Counted from the stretch's first letter, positions 10,441 to 21,664 are shown. The stretch is 64,000 bases of DNA from Chlorocebus sabaeus (GCF_047675955.1 NC_132904.1:3721501-3785500); one strand, 5' to 3'. The notes: generated by a model from the sequence alone, not told the origin. Numbers and translations are program-made.

Positions 10441-13400
10441 GGCTGCAGGGGGCATGAGACAGAGTCAGCACCCAAACCTGCGTCTTGACTCCCACGTCCG
10501 GTTCTTTCCAAACCACATGGGCACTGAAGCCACAGCAAGTGGAGGCGGGTGTCTGATCGCCACTGAACGGGGGGCGTTTCTGAGACCCGTGCGCACCTCT
10601 GAGTCTCTCCAGGCACGTTTATAACACCTGGTACGGCCTCCCCGCCAGGACTTCAGAGCACCTTGAAATGTTCTGATGTGCGAAGAGCTTTTTTTTATGC
10701 AAGAAGTGAAATTATTTTCAGCCCGTTGTCAAGCAGTTGTCAAAAGACATGGCAAATAAAGGGCTTAGTGAGTCTCAGGGTTTGAGGGCGTGGTGCAGTG
10801 TATGGGGTGAGTCTGTGGGGTGCTTGTGGGCAGGGGCTGCAGGGAGGGAGGGAAAGGGGCACGGGGCTTTGAATGTCACTGGCTCACAAAGCACCAAGGG
10901 CCAGGCACTGGAGCTGGGCTGAATGGAGCTGAGCTGGTGTCTGCGGGGCCAGGTGGGGTGGCTGAGAGTTTGGGGTTCATTTGGGGGTGACCCTTTTCCT
11001 TTCTGGAAACTCTAACTTCAGAGCCTCCCTCTCCTCTTTTCTCTTGGTTTTCAATCTGTCCATGGACAACAGACAGACTCAAAAGGTGCTCGCTTGCGTT
11101 TTGGGATGGGTGGGCGTGCAGGCAGGCAGATAGCTTCATCACCAACCACTCACATTGCCACCCTCTCTGCTACCCGCCTGCCCCCAGCCCAGCTCACACC
11201 CGGAAGTTCTTCCCCTCCAATCTCTCCCTTTTCCAGAATGAAATCCGTTTGAAATAAAACCTCATCTGCATTCAGTAGGAATGTGGCCAGCACAAGCCTG
11301 CAGGGTCGTTGTAGGCCCTCCACACAGGACCCCTATAGGAACAGAGGTTCTAAAGGCGGAAGGAAGGGAAGACTCAACCATGCTGTGGGCATTTGGGCTC
11401 CAACGCATGGAAACCTATGTGGGTGCAGTAGGGTTGTCTGACCCTTCCCGGACCCTGGGCAGCTTAGCGCTCAGCCTCTCTGAACCTCGTCCGTCCCGTT
11501 TGCCAGCCTTCCTGCTGGTCTCAGGGACCCAGGATGGCAGTTCCAAGGGGACATTCCCAAAGCCTGAGGCTTTTCTCAGAGAAAAAGATTTCTGGAAGCC
11601 TCAGGGGAAAATGGGTTTTTAAGTTTCGTCTTTTATCTTCGTCTTAATTTTTATCTCCACCACTACTAGCACTCGGTCGTCCTCGGAATCCTTGTTTTAG
11701 AGATGGGAGTGGTGCTAGTGAGTTCCCGGAGTTCTGCGAGAGGCTCTGCTCCCGCCTCTGCCTCTGCTGCCCCAGCTCTCCAAGGTCACCTGGTCTGTGG
11801 CAGGTTTCTGGGTCTCCGTGGCTTGGAGGGTGAAGGGCCGGGCCTGTGTGCAGATAGCAGGACAGTGCGAACCATCTACCTGGGTCTCAGGGGTGTGCTT
11901 GTCTCCTGCAATAACCCAAGTGTGGATATCTGTGAGGGCCCAGACCCCAGACACTCACACCAAACGTTTGTCCACACAGAACTTCCCGCCCAGCCAGGCA
12001 GGCAGGGCAGCCTTCAGGCCGCAGATGCGCTCATAAAATGAGGGGCAGAAGGAATGCTGATGTTCCCATGGACACATCCCAGGGCTGGAAGAGAAATATT
12101 CCCCTAGGAGGGCAGGGACGGGGACACCAGATGAAAACTGCCCTGGAGGCTGCACAGGGGTTTGTGTTTGTCGAGGCAGAGATTGTGCCTTCAGCGCCAG
12201 ACTTCCCAGCAATTGAGGAAGTGGTCTGCACCCACTGGGGAAGGGGGCAGGTGGTGGGTGTGGGAGAAGGAGGCTCATATAGGCTGCTGCCCGCGTCTGA
12301 CAGCGAGAACCCCTGCACACACGTAGTGAGCCCCCTGTCGCTGGAAGTATCCATGGGGAGCCTACCACATAGCCAGGAGGGTGGTGTCAAAAATGGCCCA
12401 ACACCCTCTGCAGGATTTCTGTAGGGTTGACCAGAAGACCCCGTGTGGTAGAGCCTGGCCCAGGGCCGGGCACTCAGTAGGTCTGTGCATGAGACTGATG
12501 GAGCCACTGCTGCTCCTGATCTTTGTGAATGGTTTACTCAGCCTCCTCCGAGTGTGGGCGGGAAAAGTTGTCTGCTTATTGAAAGAATTGAAGGTGTCTG
12601 AAAAAGGGATCCTTTAGCCTGGGGGTGTTCCCTGGGTTCTTCAAATCGTCCAGTGTCCAAAGCCTCACGTGCCCCGCCCCTCACCCCTGCACAGCCTGAG
12701 AAGCAGGCCTGGGTCTTCAGATCTGGCTGTCTTCTGTACATGCCCCCAAACCGGATGGGACATGGGGTGTAGGGGTGGGGGTGGATGGCGCAGAGGGACA
12801 CCAGGGATGGAAGCCAGCCGTGTTCCTGGTGACGGGGCCTTGTCTTGGGAAGGCTCCTTCCCTTCTCCCTGGGCAGCTCAGGGTTCGTGGAACCCCTGCC
12901 TGGCCTCCTGCTTGTGGGCACATGAGCGGCTGCTGCACACACACACGATGGCGGTCGCTGAGGGTCCTGTCTGGGCCAGCTGTGGGTGCTGCTGCATGGC
13001 TCCCGTCCAGAGGTTCTGGGTTCTGCTCCGGTTTAGACGGGGCAGGACCTTTTCTTGGTCCTTTGGCATATTTGACATTGGAGGCCCCTGCGAGGGGAAA
13101 AAGGCTCCATCTTGTCCCCTGCGTCTGTCCAGAACAGATGCAAGGTTGTCACATGGCCCCCGGGAAGTGGCTTCTTCCCCACACCCTCCACCCAAGGTCA
13201 TCCGTGGCCAGCAAGGCAGCCAACGATGACAGGACACCGACAGGACACCACTGGCCTCAGGCCAAGGGCCATCCTGGCCTCACCAGCCCAAAAACGTGCA
13301 GGCTCTGCCCGCACTGCTGCAGGCCGCAAAGGCAGCAATGCCAGAGCAGTGATTGGCTCAGAAACTTGGCTTGGGATGAGGCTCTCTGCTTTTGGGAGGG

Positions 13401-13995
13401 AATCGATCAGTGGCAGATGGAGGGGGTGTTGAGCGTCACTGAGTCTCCCCGAGAGTTCCCTGAGCTTTGGTGAGTTCTCTGGGCTCACGTGGCTGAGCAC
13501 ACGACCAGCCGGGTCCCCCAGCCTTGGAGGAGCTCCCTCTACACACCAATACGGACACGGTGGCATCCCCGTCCCAGCCTCCCAGCGCTCGCCAGCCAGG
13601 GCAGGCAGCCAGGCCAGCACATAGCAATGAACTAGACACTCACCATCTGGAAAGCTTCTGGCCCCCCTGGCTGGTCCACCATGAGGACACATCGTCAGGC
13701 CTCTCAAAGTAGGGGAGGCTTTGTGCATCTGAGGGAGGTTCTTCTGGAAGCCGTTCAGCCTTGCTCAGAGTGTCCAAGTGCATGAACCCTGTGGGACATG
13801 CTGGTGACTCTGACCTCAGAACCATTTCTTAATGCAAGTCTTAGAAATGGCTTCGACTCACTCGGTTTTGTGATTTGGCGACGCATGGTAGAGTGAGAAT
13901 GTCACCCCTGGCAGAGTTTTGACATGGCTCATGAGTTGTGTGAGTTAAATAAGAGATGAGGTTTATTGCTATTTCTGGGTTTCTGTGGGGTTGGT

Positions 13996-14292
13996 TTGTT
14001 TGTTTTTGGAGACAGAGTCTTGCTCTGTCCCCAGGCTGGTGTGCAGTGGACAATCATAGCTCACTGCAGCCTTCAACTCCTAGGCTCAAGCAATCCTCCT
14101 GCCTCAGCCTCCTGAGTAGCTGGGACCACAGGTGCACGACCACACCCGGCTAATGTTTTAAAATTATTTTTCATGGAAACGGGGTCTCACTGTGTTGCCC
14201 AGTCTGGTCTCAAATTCCTGAGCTCAAGCAATTCACCCACCTCCACCTTTCCGAAGCGCTGGGATTACAGGCGTGAGCCGCCACGCCCGGCC
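13996..14292 (-). mobile_element. old Alu (AluJ-like), antisense
   Basis: Reversed Alu with the AluJ-style phrases 'tcaactcctaggctcaagcaatcctcctgcc' and 'cccagtctggtctcaaattcctgagctcaagc'. It ends in ccacgcccggcc and has a degraded tgttt-type tail. Confidence 0.93.
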
Positions 14293-14557
14293 AAGAGATG
14301 CTGTTCGGGTGCTCAGCTGATACAGGGCGTACCCTCAGTGATTCTGTGGCAGTCTCTGCTCAGAGGCCCTCACGGAGGGATGCCGCCGTCCCGTCCCCGG
14401 TATGCCTTCGGGGAAAGGCTCCTGGGGGAAGCCAGCCTCCTCGTTCTCACAGCGCCATTTTTATTGACACGAAGTGTGTCAACCATATGGAATTAAACTT
14501 CAGTGCTCTGGTTGCTTTTTCCTTGTCTTGTCTCATCTTTCTCCGATTTTGGGGGGG

Positions 14558-14662
14558 TGTGTGTGTGTGTGTATGTGTCTGTGTGTGTCTGTGTGTGTGT
14601 ATGTTTTAAATTTCTGAAGCAGTTCTCTTAGCAACCAGGAAAAAAAAAAAAAAAAAAAAAAA
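14558..14662 (+). repeat. (TG)n microsatellite and poly(A)
   Basis: An interrupted TG/TC run at 14558-14602, preceded by a run of seven Gs, and a 23-base A-run at 14640-14662. Neither sits in a recognisable retroelement body. Confidence 0.9.
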
Positions 14663-15299
14663 CAGCACACTAAATTACAGCCCAGCACAGGCATCAGGCA
14701 ACAGAACCTTGCCCCTGGATGCTCCACGTAGCTTCAGGAAGCTCCTTCTCCTGGTGTAGAAATAATGCACTGTCCACCTGCCATAGGGCACCAGCCTGCA
14801 TCCACTTCTCTGTGTTCGCTTTATAAATCTGACTTTCTCCACGTAGGGCTTCCAAGGGATCGCTTTCCTCTTTTTTCTTCTTCTGCTGGGTTGGAAATGC
14901 CTAAAGTGACCCTGAGGAGCTCGCTTTTATCAGCTGCCTGGAATCGGGGCCATCCTTGGCAGGGTCTCAGTTTAATTGTCTTTTTATCTCTCTCTTTAAA
15001 AAAAAAAAAAAAAAACTAGGAGGGGGTGGAGTCCTGTTTTTTCCAGGGTAATTACCTCGATGGAGGGGGAGCCAGAGAAGTCATGGGCACTTGTGTCTGA
15101 TTCTTTTGAACAGAAATATAGGTCGTGTTCAGAAATTCCAGAATGCTGGCCATGTCTGCCCAGGGAACGTGGGTCTGGTGTGAAGCTTATCTGGTACTTG
15201 GATGCTTCCCTCCCCCTTGTCTGTCTTACCACATCTGCTAGCTGACAAACAAACTTGGCTTTTTCTTTAAAATTTTTTTTTTTAAAAAATAGAAAAGCA

Positions 15300-15770
15300 C
15301 AGTGCATTATATTTAGGCACAGGCGCATGGAGCGCCCAGCACCAGCCCGAGTTTCCTTGGATAACTGGGGCTTGAGATCACTCATGCCTCCCGGCGTCTC
15401 CCAGCTGCCAGCTCGAGGACGCCTGATCTGCGTTAACCCTCCGCGGTGCCTCTTCCTCAATGCCCTGAGCACAAAAGCAGAGTAGCCCGGCTCACATGAC
15501 GCGCGCTGCGAGAGGTAGCCGGGTTTGAGAGCAGCCCGTCTACGTGCAGTTGGTTCCCAGCTGACAGACAGAATATGGGGTGGGCTTTGTCACCAGCACG
15601 CTGGGTCTGGCATGCCCAGCTATGCTCGGAAGTGCACCGTGCCCAGACACCCGCCACCTCTCCCCGGGTCCCAGCTGCTCTAGCACCGAGGGGCCGGGCT
15701 GCACGCCTGTCCTTCCTCCCATCCAGGAAGGTTATATAATGAGCGGACCGCTGCCAAAGTCAGAGGGAAA
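15300..15770 (+). promoter_or_regulatory. SHANK2: candidate internal promoter and 5' UTR of the short SHANK2 isoform
   Basis: The stretch before the alternative start codon is repeat-free and locally enriched in CpG (for example around 15318-15330, 15388-15445 and 15485-15530, including acgcgcgctgcgag). It carries several E-box words (CAGCTG, CACATG) and a TATA-like gttatataat at 15731-15740. That TATA lies only about 30-40 bp before the ATG, so a start site driven by it would leave a very short leader; the real start may lie further upstream. Promoter function is inferred from the first exon next door, not shown by the sequence. Confidence 0.5.
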
Positions 15771-15807
15771 ATGAAGTCTTTGTTAAATGCCTTCACCAAG
15801 AAGGAAG
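15771..15807 (+). CDS. SHANK2: SHANK2 alternative first coding exon (short isoform N-terminus)
   Basis: SHANK2 is a scaffold of the postsynaptic density that links glutamate receptor complexes to actin regulators. This exon encodes MKSLLNAFTKKE plus the first base of the next codon, then a strong donor (GAAG|gtaagg). I recognise this N-terminus as that of the short SHANK2 form, which lacks ankyrin repeats and starts just ahead of the SH3 domain. The ATG sits in a good context (A at -3, A at +4). The intron is phase 1: the final G joins TG of the 20686 exon to make Val13. The exon is only 37 coding bases, so gene finders would easily miss it. Retaining the intron adds about a dozen codons before a TAG near 15845. 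The 5' edge of the exon, in the UTR, cannot be fixed from sequence alone. Confidence 0.9.
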
Positions 15808-16279
15808 GTAAGGAAAAAGCTGTCGGGAGCCGGGTGCATGGGAATTAGCAGCTGCTTGCTGATTCTCGGGGTAGGGGAGAGGGAGGACTCCAGTTCCTCC
15901 TAAAATTGCCAGTTGTTAATCCCTGGCATGTCAGGGGATAATGACTTTGGTTTGGGATATGGTTTGGTTTGAGTTGGTCCGGATATAACGCTGTGGAAGG
16001 TCTTGCCTTATTGTGTACTGCTTTCAAGCCTTCAGCCCTTGTGGGATTGCATTCTGGAATGGCCATCCGTGGGGACCGTGCCACGGAGCGTGTTAGGAAC
16101 TAAGTCCTAGGGAAAATAAAGGAAGTTTTGACTGTAGTCCTCAGTGACCAGAGAGCTGCTAGGCACTGGCCAAGGCAGGTCGGGGCACACAGCTGGCTGC
16201 ACTGAAAGGGTGGCTGCCTTCCGAGCCGCTCCCGGCTCTCCCATCCCTGGGTTGCAGTTACATGGAGTGGATGGGAAGG

Positions 16280-17040
16280 GAGCGTGGCCAACTTTAAAAG
16301 TGCACATGCTCTTTGTCATACCTTGTGTAATTTTTATTGTGGGGAAAAAATGTATAAATAAATGCATGTAAGCCAGCTAAGAAAATATCCACCTACTTAG
16401 AGTGTGCAGATTGCCTGAAAGAAGGAAACAGTTGGGTGGAATATTAATCATTTTCAGACAGAAAACAGTTATTTTTAACCCTTTTCACAAAAATCATCAT
16501 TTCCATGGATGGTTCCAGTTTTGTCAGAGAGCTCTCATTTTAGGAAATCAGATATCATATAAAGATGTGACTTTAAAGAAATGAGGAAGGTACTTCCCAG
16601 CCCCAGCTTCTAGCAAAATAAACACTGAAGACATTTCAGTACTCAGGAAACTAATTTAATATGAATCTTGGTAATTAAGCGAAGTGATTTTCGTTAAAAT
16701 GTTCGCACTGATGTCACCGGTGAGATTTCGTTTGAGTAACTTGCCTGGTCCACAGAGTAAAATGTATTTGAAAATGTCCCAACTCTTTTATTCCTTAATC
16801 CTCCAAGGGTGGCCCCCCCATGCGAATTCTTCCCCTTCTCTAAGTCCCTACTCTTCTGACAGAGTCTTAGGAATGTATATAAATAACCACCTTTGTCTGT
16901 GCCCATTTTCTGACATTATTCACCAAAATTCACCTTCCGGGACTTCGATTTTTATAATCCATGAACAGCCTGAAAATTTGGGGGTTTTGGTGTTAGGTTA
17001 ATTCTGTATCTGTTCTGTTCTGTTCTATAGACTTCTCTTT
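16280..17040. other. AT-rich repeat-free segment 0.5-1.2 kb after the first exon
   Basis: About 750 bp with low CpG, many TAAT/ATTA words, and no Alu, LINE or LTR signature that I recognise. The position just inside the first intron of an alternative transcript is typical of intronic enhancers, but that role is only inferred. Confidence 0.25.
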
Positions 17041-18104
17041 CCTAATGAGTTTATCTTAGCAACTGCCAGGACTCCCCCAGATGCCATCACTTGCTATGAA
17101 GGCTGTGCATACCTCCCCCAGTTACAAGGGTCAGAAAAAGAGAATTGGCTGTATTGTCAGGGCGGGGAGGCTGGGCGCGAGGCAGTCGGCTGTGGGAGGC
17201 AGCGTTTCCGTGACTGGGGGCCCTGTGATGTCTCCTTCATGTGGGTAGGGAGAGCCCTGGCCTCTCCTGGGTGCCCCAGGAAGCTGGGGGTTCTGCGGCT
17301 GCTTCCTGCTGGCTGTGTCTGTTTGAGATTTTGGCTCTCACACCAATACAGTCTTCCAACACGTAATCTCTGTAAATGAAAGATAATCGCTCTCTGAGAC
17401 TGTGGGCTCATCAGCCCTTTGCAAGGTCTTTTAATCCACCCGCCCAGCCCCCTCCAATGATAGGCAGTTCCCAGATCACCCGGAAGCCCTCTGGGCCAGT
17501 CGTATCTTTGTAAACCTCCATGCGAACACTCAGTGATCTACAAGGGTTTTTTTTAGTCTCTGCTGGTCCAGAGGGAGGGGCCCCAACGTGGTTTTCCCTC
17601 ATGACCAACAAAACACAGACTCGGTGACCTGTCCCAGGGATGAGGTTTTACTCGTGGGTGGTAGCTGCGGATCCCAGGCCAAGCCCCTCGAGGGTCTTTG
17701 GAAGGAGAGGTGTCCACGGAGGGTGCCATCAGCCTTTTCCGTTCCTTGTCTCTCCCTGGCCACCTGGGTGGCATTCATGGATCCATGTGCTTTGAGAAAT
17801 TAGGAGTGGGATCAAAGTCGCCGCTGAGGAACCCCAGCTGCTTAGCAGGGCATCTTCAACGACAGAAAGGCTTCACAGAGGAACCAGATCAGAGCAGGTG
17901 TGAGACCGCGACCTCCCCAGTGTGCCACCTCCAGGTTCTTACCAACAGCAGGCACTGACGTCCGACTGTGCCAAGTCCAGTGTCCAACCTCAGGACGCTT
18001 TGCGCAGCTCTGTGCGGCTCCCCAGGCTTGGCTCTAGCTCTGTCTCCAGGGCTGCCCTGTGTCCTGGGGAGGTGGGGAAGGTGTGCTGGGTCTCAGCTGT
18101 TTCC

Positions 18105-18965
18105 CGTGAGCAGTGCCAGCACCCTCCATCCCCCATGAGCTCTGCCAGCACCTCCTCTGTCCTCAGGAGCTCTGTCAGTGCCACCTCTATCTTTAGTGAG
18201 CTCTGCCAGTGCGAACCCTGTCCCCCATGAACTCTGCCAGTGCTACCTCTTTCCCCCAGGAGCTCTGCCAGGACCACTTCTATCCTTAGTGAGCTCTGCC
18301 AGCATGACTTCTTTTCCTCATGAGCTCTGCTAATGCCATCTTTGTCCCTGTGAGCTCTGCCAGCACCACTTGTTTCTCATGAGCTCTACCAGCGCCATCT
18401 CTGACCCTCATGAGCTCTGCCGGCACTACCTCTGTCCCTCATGAGCTCTGCCAACTCCACCTCTGACCCTCATGAGCTCTGCCAGCACCACCTCTTACCC
18501 CCATGAGCTCTGCCAGCGCCACCTCTGACCCTTATGGGCTCTGCCAGCACCACCTCTTAACCCCATGAGCTCTGCCAGCGCCACCTCTTACCCCCATGAG
18601 CTCTTCCAGTGCTACCTCTGACCCTCATGAACTCTGCCAGCGCCACCTCTGACCCTCATGAGCTCTGCCAGCGCCATCTCTGACCCTCATGAGCTCTTCC
18701 AGTGCTACCTCTGACCCTCATGAACTCTGCCAGCGCCACCTCTGACCCTCATGAGCTCTGCCAGCGCCACCTCTGACCCTTGTGGGCTCTGCCAGCACCA
18801 CCTCTTACCCCCATGAGCTCTGCCAGCGCCACCTCTGACCCTCATGAGCTCTGCCAATGCAACTTCCTTCATGAGCTCTGCCAGTGCTATCTTCGTCCCT
18901 ATGAACTCTGCCAGCACCACCTCTATCCCCCATGAGTTCTGCCAGCACCATCCATGTCCCCAAGA
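18105..18965 (+). repeat. 31-bp minisatellite (about 27 units)
   Basis: Tandem units of the form catgagctctgccagc followed by a variable gccacctctgaccc-type tail. Consecutive unit starts at 18440, 18471, 18502 and 18533 show an exact 31-bp period in the core. Edge units (before 18300 and after 18860) are more diverged and vary in length. Most units contain the palindrome GAGCTC. Because 31 is not a multiple of 3, short ORFs through the array are not meaningful. Confidence 0.95.
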
Positions 18966-19589
18966 CCTTCGTCATTGCCACCTGTGTCCCAAACTACTTG
19001 TGAGATTCTTCTCCTCTGAGGCATGAAGTTCCCCCCAGACCCACTCCCAGGGAGGACACATGTTTTCTCTTGCCTTGCAGTTTGTCAGATGGTAGCCCTG
19101 GTCCTGTCAGTGCAAACTTTGGAGCCAAGCGTGGCTTAAGCCTAAGGGCTGAATCCTGTAGCCGGTGAAAAGCTGCTGCAGGCGTGATTATCACGGGCCG
19201 GGAAGAAGCCCATGCCTTTGGCCAGCCGGTGGTGGTGGTTTCTGCTGTTTCCTGCAGAGCTTTGAGGGCTGCCTTTCAGGAGGTCCTCTGTCTTGGAAAG
19301 GACGCTTGCCGTTTCAGGAACTCTGGGTGACCCAAGGCAGCTGTGGTGTGGCTGCTACCCCTCAAAGCTCCCAGGGGCTGTTGCTCTCATTCTGAGTCCC
19401 TGGGCTCATTGAGTCAGGAGAGTGAGGGCCTGGCCCCATCTAGAGCTTTGTAGGGTGTCAGATAAGTGGTGCTCAGCCCCTGCCTCCTCACACAGTCCCC
19501 ACTTGGTGGGAGGGAGGAAGGCGCCTCCTTAGTAAAGACTGAGATTGAATCATCCAGCCAGTAGACTCGGAGACTGCATGGTTGGCTCA

Positions 19590-19641
19590 GGCTGCATGGT
19601 AGAGCACCACAGACAGACAGGCGGCTTAAACTCCAGATATT
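19590..19641 (-). mobile_element. MaLR LTR, antisense, first part (interrupted by Alu)
   Basis: Contains ggctgcatggtagagcacca and acaggcggcttaaactcc, the terminal part of a reversed MaLR LTR. It continues at 19960 after the inserted Alu. Confidence 0.65.
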
Positions 19642-19959
19642 GGCCGGGTGCGGTGGCTTATGCCTGTAATCTCAGTACTTTGGGAGACCAAGGCAGGCAG
19701 ATCACAAGATCAGGAGTTCAAGACCAGCCTGGCCAACATGGTAAAACCCCGTCTTTACCAAAAATAGAAAAGCAGGCATGGTGGCAGGGCACCTGTAATC
19801 CCAGCTACTCAGGAGGCTGAGGCAGGAGAATTGCTTGAGCCTGGGAGGCAGAGGCTGCAGTGAGCCAAGGTTGTGCCGCTGCACTCCAGCCTAGGTAACA
19901 GGGCGAGACTCTGTCTCAAAAACAACAGCAGCAGCAACCAAAAACAAACAAACAAAAAA
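19642..19959 (+). mobile_element. Alu element, sense, nested in a MaLR LTR
   Basis: Runs from ggccgggtgcggtggctta to ctctgtctc and a degraded CAA/CAAA tail. The host LTR text 'ccagatatt' before it recurs as 'cagatatt' after it, consistent with a target-site duplication. Confidence 0.95.
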
Positions 19960-20278
19960 CAGATATTTACACCTCCCAGTCCCGAGGACTAGAAATCTGA
20001 GATCAGGTCATCGCAGGGCTGGTTCCTCCTGAGGCTCCTTTTGTGGCTTGCAGATGCCACCTTCTCCCTGTGTCCTCATGGGGAGATCCCTCTGTGTGTG
20101 TGTGTCCTCATTGCCTCTTCTTATAAGGACCCCAGTCCTATGAGATCAGGACCCCCACTAATGCCTCTCCACCCAGATTATCTCTGTAACGACCTTACCT
20201 GCAAATATTGGTGCGTTTTGAAAACGTGGGGTTAGGACATGAGCACATGAACTAGGGGGACCAGTTCAGCCCATCACA
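19960..20278 (-). mobile_element. MaLR LTR, antisense, second part
   Basis: Continues with ctagaaatctgagatcaggt, tggcttgcagatgccaccttc, ccctgtgtcctcatgg, cttataaggaccccagtcc, and ttcagcccatcaca at the end. Joined across the Alu, it makes one LTR of roughly 370 bp. Confidence 0.8.
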
Positions 20279-20685
20279 GAGGCCCAGCTTAGGTTGTGGG
20301 GAGGGGGGCCCTGTGGCAGGCAGCTCGGTGCACTCCTGCTTTGTGTGATGGCGCGGCCCATCCTTACACATGCCCAAGCCAGCCGGACGTCTCACGGGCC
20401 AGATGGAAGCTCAGACCCCGTGTCCCTTCCATGTGAAGCACTGGCTTGAGCTCCTTGCCATGGAGACGTTCTCTGTCCCCAGCCTGCCTCTCTGCTTCCA
20501 TGTCAGGGGTGAGTTCTGGGCCTGGTGGAGTCCAGCTGGGGTCTTGGCCCAGAACTCACAGCTCCCCTCTGCTAGGCTCGCATGGGGGCTTGGACGCACG
20601 CAGGCCTGCACCTCCCTAGGGTCCCCACCCAGCTGACCGCGACACGGATGCACTCACCAGCCTTTCTCCCTGTTCTTCTCCCCAG

Positions 20686-21004
20686 TGCCCTTCCGAGAGG
20701 CCCCGGCGTACTCCAACCGCCGGCGGCGGCCCCCCAACACGCTGGCCGCCCCCCGGGTCCTGCTGCGCTCCAACAGTGACAACAACCTCAATGCCAGCGC
20801 TCCCGAGTGGGCCGTCTGCTCCACGGCCACCTCGCACCGCAGCCTCTCACCCCAGCTGCTGCAGCAGATGCCCAGCAAGCCTGAGGGGGCCGCGAAGACC
20901 ATCGGGAGCTACGTGCCCGGGCCCCGCAGCCGGTCCCCATCACTCAACAGGCTGGGCGGCACAGGCGAGGACGGCAAGAGGCCGCAGCCTCTCTGGCATG
21001 TCGG
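20686..21004 (+). CDS. SHANK2: SHANK2 exon encoding the linker N-terminal to the SH3 domain
   Basis: This exon gives residues 13-119 of the short isoform: VPFREAPAYSN, a basic RRRRPP run, LLRSNSDNNLNAS, SHRSLSPQLLQQMPSKPEG, GPRSRSPSLNRL, and finally LWHVG. I recognise this as the SHANK2 segment just before the SH3 domain. It has no folded-domain signature and looks disordered, rich in Ser, Pro and Arg, with RxxS-type sites such as RSNS and RSPS that could be phosphorylated or bind 14-3-3. It enters in phase 1 from 15807 and leaves in phase 2 (GTC GG|gtaagg). Without splicing at this donor, translation meets TAA at 21006-21008. The long isoform should also use this exon, spliced from an upstream ankyrin-side exon not seen here. 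E53 and T105 may differ from human. Confidence 0.96.
20690..20995. promoter_or_regulatory. CpG-dense segment over the linker exon
   Basis: Roughly 25 CpG sites in about 300 bp at high GC, far above the surrounding intron, so it meets a loose definition of a small CpG island. It coincides with coding sequence, so the density may come from Arg/Pro/Ala codons as much as from regulation. Confidence 0.5.
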
Positions 21005-21616
21005 GTAAGGAGTGCCACATGCCAAGGGGAGGAAGACCACCATGTGCTGGGGGTCCCAGCTCTTCCAACTTGGGGCTGGCCCAGAGGTTGAGAAGGAAAG
21101 AAGGAAGCCCATTTTATTCCAATGCGGGTGTTGAGGACACTTTCATGCCTGAGTTTTGCCCAGTGTCCCTGCTGACACGGTCTCCCGCACGGGGACCGGG
21201 GTCACCTTCCCGAGCCTCATGGAGGCCCATGATGATAGCTCGGGGCGGGTATGGAGGCTGAGCTGAGTGTCCTGGGGTGGGCTGGGGATACGGCTGGCGT
21301 CTTGGGTCCCGTTTCCTTTCCTTGTGCACTGACTTTTTGGTCCTAAGTGAAATGTCAAGAGGGAGAGAGGCAGGGCTGCAAGCCTGGTCAGGGGTGCGTG
21401 CCCTCCCGAGGGCCACGTTTGCAAGCGTGCAGACACACCGTATCCAAAGTGAGGGTGCACACAGGTGGCAGGGAGAAGCCCAGCACAGAGGAGAACACTG
21501 GGGGCTGGAGAGGCTGGCTCAGGGCTCTGGTGTCTGGCTGTCTCAGCAGCTGCAGGGATGGTCTCAGGTAGTGCTACCCACAGGGGAGCTCTTGCAGGCC
21601 TGGGCCGAGCATGGCA

Positions 21617-21664
21617 GGAGCACAGAGGGCAGGTCCGTCAGGAGCACAGAGGGCAGGTCCATCA
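21617..21664 (+). repeat. 24-bp direct duplication
   Basis: Two adjacent copies of a 24-bp unit beginning ggagcacagagggcaggtcc, differing at one position. Confidence 0.85.

Larger units (their letters stand above)
1..15770 (+). other. SHANK2: SHANK2 sequence upstream of the alternative first exon (intron of the long isoform)
   Basis: No coding exon was recognised here. The known family structure places the ankyrin-repeat exons of the long isoform further upstream, so for that isoform this stretch is intronic, and for the short isoform it is 5' flank. It holds four Alu elements, one MaLR LTR, MIR/L2-like fossils, a 43-bp triplicate and short microsatellites. The rest is moderately GC-rich single-copy-looking DNA. 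Short AT-rich islands near 1-130, 2380-2480, 3030-3160 and 7735-7880 have no obvious repeat signature. A short upstream exon could be missed by eye. Confidence 0.7.
15808..20685 (+). other. SHANK2: SHANK2 intron 1 of the short isoform
   Basis: Begins gtaagg and ends with a strong pyrimidine tract (cctttctccctgttcttctc) and cccag. It holds a repeat-poor AT-rich part (16280-17040), a 31-bp minisatellite (18105-18965) and a MaLR LTR interrupted by an Alu (19590-20278). The rest is single-copy-looking GC-rich DNA. Confidence 0.88.

Noticed and set aside
1..15770. Upstream ankyrin-side SHANK2 exons
   Set aside because: I searched for ankyrin-type peptides with flanking splice sites and recognised none. 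Short exons could still be missed.
18105..18965. CRISPR-like repeat array (31-bp period)
   Set aside because: There are no unique spacers: the whole 31-bp unit repeats. The host is a primate. It is a minisatellite.
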